From an uncultured Atopobiaceae bacterium (GTDB lineage: Bacteria > Actinomycetota > Coriobacteriia > Coriobacteriales > Atopobiaceae), in contig CANQSI010000032.1 in NCBI GenBank assembly GCA_947626465.1, positions 1 to 9,567 of the forward strand: 9,567 bases of DNA. Reading direction: 5' to 3'. Position numbers and translations under genes: made by a program. The number at the start of each line of letters is the position of its first letter. Within the stretch, counting starts at the first letter, position 1. Shown piece by piece: positions 1 through 4,544 of the stretch. Under the pieces are notes generated by a model. That model searched no databases. It saw only the letters and a program-made list of their open reading frames with translations, and was not told the origin of the DNA.

Positions 1-365
1 TGGAGGTCCGTCGCGAGGGTGGCGAGCGCGTCCGTGGAAAAGTACTCCGGGTAGAGTTCGCGCAGGCGGTTCGCGAAGGCGTGGAACGTGTAGACCTCGA
101 TGCCGTAGCCGTCGCGCCCCACGAGCTCCACGAGGCGCTTCTTCATGGCCTGGGAGCCGGCGTCCGTGTACGTGAGGCAGAGGATGTTCTGGGGCGCGAC
201 GTCGCGGTTCGCGAGGATGTTCGCCGCGCGCACGGAGAGGAGCTGCGTCTTTCCCGTGCCGGGTCCCGCGACCACGAGGAGCGGCCCGTCGAGGGTCTGT
301 GCGGCCTCGCGCTGGGCGTCGTTGAGCGCGGCGAGCTGGGCATCGAGCTGCGCGGTTTCGAGCAT
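1..365 (-). CDS. UvrD/Rep-family ATP-dependent DNA helicase, N-terminal part (runs off the left edge)
   Basis: Superfamily 1A DNA helicase of the UvrD/Rep/PcrA type; only the first 121 codons are in the window. Reading from ATG at 365, the protein opens with a Q-motif (L14-N15, Q18), then Walker A GPGTGKT (residues 34-40). A motif Ia-like segment containing CLTYTDAGSQAMKKRL follows, then a TFHAF motif near residue 97, all in the order expected for domain 1A. The start is secure because a perfect AAGGAGG (complement of 370-376) lies 4 bases upstream of the ATG. The family unwinds DNA with 3'-5' polarity in repair or recombination. The CLTYTDAG variant reminds me of UvrD-like proteins that carry a C-terminal PD-(D/E)XK nuclease, but the C-terminus is not visible, so this is inference. 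It is transcribed away from the jet operon and has an upstream element nearly identical to one before jetA. Confidence 0.92.
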   Translation of the reverse strand, partial: MLETAQLDAQLAALNDAQREAAQTLDGPLLVVAGPGTGKTQLLSVRAANILANRDVAPQNILCLTYTDAGSQAMKKRLVELVGRDGYGIEVYTFHAFANRLRELYPEYFSTDALATLATDL

Positions 366-607
366 GGATCCTCCTTGGGGCGCTGGGGGGGGCGAAGGCG
401 CGCGGACGGGCCGCCCCAGATGGGTCGAGAGGCGCGGCGCCCTCACTTCGCGAATAGGCTAGAACACAAACTTGACAATAATTAGCGCACTTTCGTGCAC
501 GGGTGCATAGGGCCTCTACGCTGCAGGTTTGCACGAATCGCGTCCAGTCGGCCATTCGGCGCGCTGCCCCGCGAAAGCGTATCGACCTTTTCTCGAGAGA
601 ATATCGC
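366..607. other. Intergenic region without a recognisable gene
   Basis: This is the 5' leader and promoter region of the minus-strand helicase gene (366-488), followed by about 120 bases in which I see no gene. Open frames crossing it on the + strand are short, arginine/serine-rich and overlap each other in all frames, as expected for non-coding GC-rich DNA. TTGACA on the + strand at 472-477 is the reverse complement of part of the conserved element and has no -10 box at normal spacing. Confidence 0.6.
463..488 (-). promoter_or_regulatory. AT-rich promoter/operator-like element upstream of the helicase gene (copy 1)
   Basis: Read on the minus strand, this is GCGCTAATTATTGTCA followed by AGTTTGTGTT. 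It matches the segment at 2174-2199 upstream of jetA at 23 of 26 positions. TTGTCA (473-478) resembles a sigma-70 -35 box (5/6 to TTGACA). A poor -10 candidate, TATTCG, follows after 16 bases. The element ends 97 bases before the helicase ATG. It may be a -35 region or a regulator site; the sequence alone does not decide. Confidence 0.5.
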
Positions 608-613
608 TACAAT
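608..613 (+). promoter_or_regulatory. Candidate -10 box (TACAAT) ahead of the stem-loop cluster
   Basis: TACAAT matches the TATAAT consensus at 5 of 6 positions. It sits in a locally AT-rich patch (588-614), unusual for this GC-rich intergenic region. A matching -35 is not clear: TCGACC at 582-587 has 4/6 matches but its spacing of 20 is long. If used, transcription would start near 620, just before the first hairpin at 629. This is only suggestive. Confidence 0.25.
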
Positions 614-619
614 ACACGT

Positions 620-826
620 GGTTGCGCAGAGACGAGCACGTCTCCCGCTTCCACGAGGGAAACCTCATGGCCGGGCTTCCGCCGCCGCGACTCAGGCGGA
701 TGCGCCCCGGCACGAACTACGCGAAACGGACGTCCCCCCGGGGCATCGTTTCCAATTGACGGCATCTCGCCACGGGTTTGAGACTTCGGTCTTGGAGAGA
801 GGGGAACCCGCGAGCGAGATGCCGTC
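620..826 (+). ncRNA. Candidate structured RNA: five consecutive stem-loops
   Basis: Five hairpins follow one another with little spacing. (1) GAGACG-AGCA-CGTCTC, 629-644, perfect 6 bp. (2) 651-658 with 663-670, CCAcGAGG/CCTCaTGG, one mismatch, capped by a GAAA tetraloop. (3) GCCGGG/CCCGGC (670-675/706-711) enclosing TCCGCC/GGCGGA (678-683/695-700). (4) GAAACG/CGTTTC (723-728/747-752). (5) a 13-bp perfect stem, 758-770/814-826, with inner stems and a cUUCGg loop. GNRA and cUUCGg loops are stabilising only in + strand RNA (the other strand would give TTTC and CGAA loops), which points to + strand transcription. I recognise no known family; RNase P RNA, tmRNA, SRP RNA, 6S RNA and tRNA were considered and do not fit. 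The boundaries are guesses: the 5' end follows from the candidate -10 box, and the 3' end is the last stem, with no U-tract terminator after it. Confidence 0.4.
758..826 (+). other. Long imperfect palindrome with 13-bp perfect outer stem and UUCG tetraloop
   Basis: The outer arms GACGGCATCTCGC (758-770) and GCGAGATGCCGTC (814-826) are perfectly complementary. Inside, CGGGTT (773-778) pairs with AACCCG (805-810). The apex is AGAC-TTCG-GTCT (781-792), a cUUCGg tetraloop hairpin. A purine-rich unpaired stretch, GGAGAGAGGGG (794-804), lies on the 3' side. The three nested stems make chance formation unlikely. It could be the 3' domain of the candidate RNA, or a palindromic repeat of REP/small-element type. 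Confidence 0.8.
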
Positions 827-927
827 GTGTATGCCGCGATCTCCGTGCGCTCGCGCCGCGACCCGTGCGGAACGCGAAAAGCGGCCCAAGGCCTGGCCCT
901 GAGTCGCTACAGGTTCGAGAGAGCCAC

Positions 928-944
928 GCCCCCTCGGCGGAGGC
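928..944 (-). terminator. Terminator-like hairpin after the Nif11-like frame
   Basis: On the minus strand GCCTCC (complement of 939-944) pairs with GGGGGC (complement of 928-933) across a 5-base loop, including one G-T pair. It begins 7 bases after the TAG stop at 951-953 and is followed by GTGGCTCTCTC, which is only weakly T-rich. The placement fits a transcription end for the peptide frame; the weak tail keeps confidence low. Confidence 0.3.
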
Positions 945-950
945 TTCGCA

Positions 951-1109
951 CTACGCGCCGACGCCGAACATGCAGAAGGTGCCGATGTGATTCACGTCGT
1001 CCTTATGGATGCCGAAGATCGCGCAGCCGCAGCCGCAGCCCTTGACCGCTCCGACGATGAGGCATTTCCAGGCGCCGTCAGCCACGGCTTCGAGCTCCGC
1101 ATCGGTTCG
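951..1109 (-). pseudogene. Remnant of a Nif11-like RiPP (natural-product peptide) precursor: leader end plus Cys/Gly-rich core
   Basis: Reading on the minus strand from just after an in-frame TAG (1110-1112) to the TAG at 951-953, the frame gives RTDAELEAVADG, then AWKCLIVGAVKGCGCGC, AIFGIHKDDVNHIGTF and CMFGVGA. The segment TDAELEAVADG looks like the conserved end of Nif11-type leader peptides (usually ...DEELEAVAGG), where the maturation protease/transporter cuts. What follows would be a core of about 40 residues with five Cys. No complete leader precedes it in this frame: TAG interrupts it, and the neighbouring frame (1113-1252) shows only GKGF, reminiscent of the Nif11 domain. A leader broken by a frameshift and a stop is the simplest reading. 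A short form could start at GTG 1085 with GGAG 9 bases upstream. No modifying enzyme or transporter gene is in the window. Family assignment is by eye. Confidence 0.38.
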
Positions 1110-1320
1110 CTAGGTTTCATCGAAGGCCCCGGATGCTCCCCGGGACTGGAAATCAAGACAAAGCCCTTTCCCCTTTCCAAGCAGTCAAACATGTTATGAA
1201 GGTCAGCCACGATCGTGGCGATCGCCGCACAGAAGTAGACATCAATAGACAACCACTGCGCTTGGGAGCAGCTCTGCAGGTAGAATCACAGCGAGCGTAA
1301 TATCCGGGAATAGGATCGAC

Positions 1321-1617
1321 ATGACGGACAACGTATACACCGTAGATGAAATACGGCAGATGCTGCGGCCACTGTTGAAGCGCTATCACATGGCTTCTGC
1401 GAGCCTCTTCGGATCCTATGCTCGTGGAGAAGCTGATTCGTCGTCAGACATCGACGTGCTACTCGTGGGGCAAGACGGTTGTCGTGCGCTCGATGTGTTA
1501 GGCGTGACCGAGGAGCTGTATCGCGCTTCGGGCAAAGAGGTTGATGTGTACGAGATCTCGGAGCTGCGCGAAGGCGAATTCAAGGAAACCGTGCTCAAGG
1601 AGGCGCTCGCCCTATGA
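1321..1617 (+). CDS. mntA: MNT-type nucleotidyltransferase, antitoxin of a MntA/HepT module
   Basis: This 98-residue protein is a minimal nucleotidyltransferase. The catalytic pattern GSYARGEADSSSDIDVLL (residues 31-48) supplies GS at 31-32 and the metal-binding Asp43 and Asp45. A third Asp, D75 in KEVDVYEI, completes the triad, so it should be active. In characterised MntA/HepT pairs the MNT protein adds AMP to a tyrosine of the HEPN toxin and silences it. The ATG at 1321 is supported by AGGA (1312-1315) 5 bases upstream. The gene overlaps the HEPN gene by 4 bases (ATGA, 1614-1617), showing translational coupling. Base composition is clearly more AT-rich than in the jet genes, suggesting separate acquisition. 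Upstream, TAGAAT (1281-1286) is a possible -10 box but lacks a good -35. Confidence 0.88.
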   Translation: MTDNVYTVDEIRQMLRPLLKRYHMASASLFGSYARGEADSSSDIDVLLVGQDGCRALDVLGVTEELYRASGKEVDVYEISELREGEFKETVLKEALAL

Positions 1618-1958
1618 AGGACGATCGTTATCGGCTTGAGCAGGTGGTGAAGACGGGCGAATCGCTGCTTGAAACTATTGAGCGCCGTGGAATTGACGCC
1701 AATACCATCGAGCATGATCAGGAAATCCAATGGATGCTCACGACCCCGCTCTATCACATTGGCGAGCAGGTATACCACCTTTCCCGCGACCTCACAGAAA
1801 GGTATCCGGACGTGCCTTGGATGGCCATTGCAGGCCTTAGGCATCGTCTTGTCCACGATTACGAGGGCACAGATTGGCGAGTAATCAACGAAGTTGCCAC
1901 CGATGAACTTGAACCTTTCATTAAGCGGATCCGCGAAGTGCTCTCGGAGGTTTCGTAG
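1614..1958 (+). CDS. hepT: HEPN-domain ribonuclease toxin (HepT-like, DUF86)
   Basis: This 114-residue, probably all-helical protein carries the HEPN active-site motif R-x4-H-x-Y as RHRLVHDY: Arg76, His81 and Tyr83. In this family R and H form the RNase site of the dimer, and the Tyr is the residue AMPylated by the partner nucleotidyltransferase. The length matches HepT/DUF86 proteins, and the upstream gene is the expected MNT partner. AAGGAGG (1597-1603) inside the mntA end, 10 bases before the ATG, plus the 4-base overlap fix the start. The likely role is cleaving tRNA or mRNA when the antitoxin is lost, giving plasmid/island stability or abortive infection. It lies about 300 bases upstream of Wadjet on the same strand. 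Co-transcription with jetA is possible but not needed, since jetA has its own promoter-like region. Confidence 0.88.
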   Translation: MKDDRYRLEQVVKTGESLLETIERRGIDANTIEHDQEIQWMLTTPLYHIGEQVYHLSRDLTERYPDVPWMAIAGLRHRLVHDYEGTDWRVINEVATDELEPFIKRIREVLSEVS

Positions 1959-2173
1959 GAACGGATAGCTAGCAGAGTGCATGCGGGCTACATCGGATAG
2001 CAATACCCTGCTGCTTTAGTCGTTATGAAAGCGACTCATACTAGGCGGGGATGTATCCTCAGTGCTCTACGCGTTTGACGTGGTCTTTCCGCTGTCACTC
2101 TTCACCTACATATTCGATGGGCTGCAACGCGGCGCGCGGTGAACGGGGCGCGAAATCCGAGGCGCGCGAAACT

Positions 2174-2199
2174 GCTCTAATTATTGTCAGGTTTGGGTT
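2174..2199 (+). promoter_or_regulatory. AT-rich promoter/operator-like element upstream of jetA (copy 2)
   Basis: GCTCTAATTATTGTCA followed by GGTTTGGGTT matches the element upstream of the helicase gene (463-488, minus strand) at 23 of 26 positions, in the same orientation relative to its gene. It includes TTGTCA (2184-2189), a -35-like hexamer. CATACT (2201-2206) has 4/6 matches to a -10 box but sits too close for a TTGTCA/CATACT pair. The exact promoter geometry is unresolved, and a regulator site is equally possible. It ends 55 bases before the jetA ATG. Confidence 0.5.
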
Positions 2200-2204
2200 G
2201 CATA

Positions 2205-2223
2205 CTTCTCGTGTCGAGAGAAG
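2205..2223 (+). promoter_or_regulatory. Hairpin in the probable jetA 5' leader
   Basis: CTTCTC (2205-2210) and GAGAAG (2218-2223) are perfectly complementary. An alternative fold pairs TCTCG (2207-2211) with CGAGA (2215-2219) around TGT. It lies just after the conserved element and about 30 bases before the jetA start, so it could be an operator half-site pair or an mRNA leader stem. No function is shown by the sequence. Confidence 0.35.
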
Positions 2224-2254
2224 CCGCAGCTTGCGAGCCTGATGGGGGTGGGAC

Positions 2255-3775
2255 ATGAGCGTCATCACGGACGTCGTGGCGATGCGCGAGCTCGTGGAGG
2301 ATTCTGCGACGCTCAAGCTCCTTCGAGCCAGGAACGCGCCCGTCATCCTCTCCATCATCGGCAATCGCTTCGACGAATCCCATCGCACTATCCCCGTGCA
2401 GGAGTTCGAGGGGCTCGTGGAAGCGGATCTCGCGGAGATCTCCTTCAGGCTCGGCCTCTCCTTCGAGCGCTCGGCCCACGACTACTGCGAAGATTGGCGC
2501 CAGGACGGCTACCTCGTACGACGCCCGCTTGAGCGGGGTAGGCAAGAGGTCTTCGAGCCATCGCCGGATGCCATGGCGGCGCTCGCCTTCACGCGCGGGC
2601 TTCGAGAGCCGAGGCGCGTGGCCACCGAATCGCGCCTCGCCACCATCGTCGATCGCATCGGCACGCTCGCCTTGGCCATCGATGCGAACGTCGAGCGGCG
2701 CACCCAAGACCTCCTCCGCAAGCGTGAGGAGCTTGACGCCGAGCTTCGAGAGCTCGAAGCGGGCCACGTGGAGACGATGGATGAAGATCGCGCGGTTGAG
2801 GCGGCGCTCGAGATCATCGCCCTTGCGGAAGAAGTCCCCCTCGATTTCGGCCGCGTGAGGCAGGACTTCGAAGAGATCAACGCATCCCTCTACGAAACTA
2901 TCCTCAACGACACGGAAGAATCCGAGGACATCCTCGACGACATCTTCGCGGGGGTGGATCGCATCTCCAGCTCCCCGTCGGGCACGTCATTCCGAGCGTT
3001 CTACGAGCTTCTCGGCGACGTGAACCGCTCAGAGACCCTCGAGGATGAGACGCGGGCGATCCTCGAACATCCCTTGGCGGGGCGCCTCACGCTTGCCCAA
3101 CGCATCTTCCTTCGAGATCTCATGCGGATCCTTCGCCAGAGGAGCGAGGAGGTGGACGATGTGCGCACCGCCTTTGCCCGAGGACTTCGGCGCTTCGTGC
3201 AGAACCGCAACTACCAGCAGGATCGCATCCTCAAGCGCTCGATCGACCATTCGCTCGCGCTCGCGCGGCAGCTTGTGGCGAAGGTGGGACTCAGGGCCGA
3301 TGTGGGCCAGTCGCTCGACCTCTCGGGCGTTTCCATAAAGCCCGTCTCCGGCCTCGGGCTTCGAAACCCCCTGGAGAGCAGGTCGGCCGAGCTCGTGGTG
3401 GCGGAAGGGGAGGAGCCGGCCATCTCCTACGAGATGGTGCGGAGCATCGCGCGCCAGAGCGAGATCGACTTCGCCGAGCTTGCGGGCAACGTGAATCGCT
3501 GCCTCGCCGCGCGTGAGGCGATGCGCGGCGAGCAGGAGGGCGCGAGCGGGGACGACGAGCGGGAGTGGCGGCGTTGGGTTTCCGTGGGAGACGTGCTGCA
3601 CTCATTTCCCGCCACCCAAGGCGTGGCCAGCGTGGTCGGCCTTATGGCGCTCGCGCTCGAGCAGGGCGAGCTCGGTGACGGCACGGAGATGATCGCCTGG
3701 ACGACGCAGGAAGGCGTGCGGCGACAGGCGCACATCGGGCAGCTCAGGTTCTACGAGGAGGTCGTGCCGGTATGA
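2255..3775 (+). CDS. jetA: Wadjet protein JetA (MksF-like kleisin subunit, DUF3375)
   Basis: This 506-residue protein is the first subunit of the Wadjet SMC complex. JetA is the kleisin-like bridge that closes the JetC ATPase dimer and binds JetB, homologous to MksF. The N-terminal 110 residues look like a winged-helix region ending in a YLVRRP/EVFEPSPDA segment. Then comes the family-typical TESRLATIVDRI (124-135) and a charged helical stretch (about 140-200) ending LDFGRVRQDFEEI. A long helical middle and a C-terminal winged-helix-like segment (about 440-506) follow. Length and motif order match DUF3375 proteins. ATG 2255 follows a G-rich site (GGGGG, 2244-2248). It overlaps jetB by 4 bases (ATGA at 3772). 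The identification is reinforced by the complete A-B-C-D order. It acts at DNA in the cytoplasm. Confidence 0.93.
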   Translation: MSVITDVVAMRELVEDSATLKLLRARNAPVILSIIGNRFDESHRTIPVQEFEGLVEADLAEISFRLGLSFERSAHDYCEDWRQDGYLVRRPLERGRQEVFEPSPDAMAALAFTRGLREPRRVATESRLATIVDRIGTLALAIDANVERRTQDLLRKREELDAELRELEAGHVETMDEDRAVEAALEIIALAEEVPLDFGRVRQDFEEINASLYETILNDTEESEDILDDIFAGVDRISSSPSGTSFRAFYELLGDVNRSETLEDETRAILEHPLAGRLTLAQRIFLRDLMRILRQRSEEVDDVRTAFARGLRRFVQNRNYQQDRILKRSIDHSLALARQLVAKVGLRADVGQSLDLSGVSIKPVSGLGLRNPLESRSAELVVAEGEEPAISYEMVRSIARQSEIDFAELAGNVNRCLAAREAMRGEQEGASGDDEREWRRWVSVGDVLHSFPATQGVASVVGLMALALEQGELGDGTEMIAWTTQEGVRRQAHIGQLRFYEEVVPV

Positions 3776-4515
3776 GCGACACCACAACCACATCTGAAGA
3801 GTTGCGGGAGGCGCCTTTCTGGGAAGGTGATGAGGGCACGCTCTCCTTCGATGCGCGACGGGCGCTCCTCAGGCTGGTACGCGGTCCTTCCCTTGACGCC
3901 GAGCGCCATCCCGCGCTCTGGAAGGCGCTCCTCGGTTCACTGCCTGCCATCTCCGCGCGGCTGAACGAGCTCTTTCTCGAGCTTGTCGTCGACCAGGATG
4001 CGGGGATCGCGTTCGTGAGAAACGTCGAGGTCGAAGGGCTCGACGTTCCGAAGGCCGTCCGCACGCAGCCGCTCACCCTCGGGGCCACGCTCCTCGTGCT
4101 CTTCCTCAGAAGGGAGCTTCTCGGCAACGCGTTGCACCGAGCCATCATCGCCAAGTCCGATGCGGTCGAGGCGCTCGAACCCTATCGCCTCGCCACTGAT
4201 CTCGATGAAGCGGGCTTTCGGCGCCAGATAGAGGGTGCCTGGAACAAGCTCGTGGAGGCAAACATCCTGTTGAGGACCGATGCGGAGGATCGCTACGAGA
4301 TCTCGCCCGTGCTGAGGCTCGTCTTCGGCGTTGAGGAGTGTCGTGCCGTGGAGGAGGCGTTCGCGCGGCTCTTGGAGGAGCGTGGCGGCAAGGCGCCCGC
4401 CTCCTTCGCGGGTGCGACGGACGATCCGCGTTCGCAGGAGGACGGGGAGCTGGAGGATTTGGGGGATCCCTTCGGCGAGTCCGCCGGAGCCTACGACGAG
4501 CACGGCGAAGCCTGA
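3772..4515 (+). CDS. jetB: Wadjet protein JetB (MksE-like KITE subunit, DUF4194)
   Basis: This 247-residue protein is the accessory winged-helix (KITE-type) subunit, which dimerises on JetA and contacts DNA, equivalent to MksE. Seen in the sequence: an N-terminal helical segment with LWKALL (around 47-52) and LNELFLELVVDQDAGIAFVR (64-83), then LTLGATLLVLFLRREL (101-116), as in DUF4194. A second winged-helix half contains AWNKLVEANIL and YEISPVLRLVFG. The last 40 or so residues are acidic and low in complexity (DGELEDLGDPFGE), probably disordered; the family commonly ends before this, so the tail may be lineage-specific. Its start overlaps the jetA stop (ATGA), with GAGGAGG at 3755-3761 as binding site, showing translational coupling. 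It is followed after 29 bases by jetC. Confidence 0.9.
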   Translation: MSDTTTTSEELREAPFWEGDEGTLSFDARRALLRLVRGPSLDAERHPALWKALLGSLPAISARLNELFLELVVDQDAGIAFVRNVEVEGLDVPKAVRTQPLTLGATLLVLFLRRELLGNALHRAIIAKSDAVEALEPYRLATDLDEAGFRRQIEGAWNKLVEANILLRTDAEDRYEISPVLRLVFGVEECRAVEEAFARLLEERGGKAPASFAGATDDPRSQEDGELEDLGDPFGESAGAYDEHGEA

Positions 4516-4544
4516 TACGTCCGAAGAGCTGATGGAGCGAGCCC

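Larger units (their letters stand above)
1959..2254. other. Intergenic region between hepT and jetA: jet promoter/leader, no convincing gene
   Basis: I find no supported gene here. AGTCG/CGACT (2017-2021/2031-2035 region) could form a weak 5-bp hairpin after hepT, without a T-tract. A 26-codon hydrophobic frame, GTG 2062 to TGA 2142, lacks a ribosome binding site. The right half holds the conserved AT-rich element (2174-2199) and a leader hairpin (2205-2223) before jetA. Confidence 0.6.

Noticed and set aside
472..477. TTGACA on the + strand as a -35 box
   Set aside because: No -10-like hexamer lies 16-18 bases downstream, and the site is the reverse complement of the conserved helicase/jetA element.
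81..485. 134-codon + strand frame at the left edge
   Set aside because: Antisense shadow of the UvrD-like helicase, whose Walker A and Shine-Dalgarno site are unmistakable.
651..711. Resemblance to the RNase P RNA conserved segment (GAGGAAAG..CCGGGCT)
   Set aside because: The match is interrupted by an insertion, and the other universally conserved RNase P segments are missing from the region.
495..902. 135-codon + strand frame across the hairpin cluster
   Set aside because: Arg/Ala/Pro-rich, no ribosome binding site, several equally long overlapping frames, and the DNA is better explained by stem-loops.
901..960. GGTTCGAGA resembling a tRNA T-loop
   Set aside because: The flanking bases do not form a T-stem, and no acceptor, D or anticodon arm can be drawn around it.
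1416..2003. 195-codon minus-strand frame opposite mntA-hepT
   Set aside because: It overlaps both genes of a well-supported toxin-antitoxin pair, and its sequence shows no recognisable motif.
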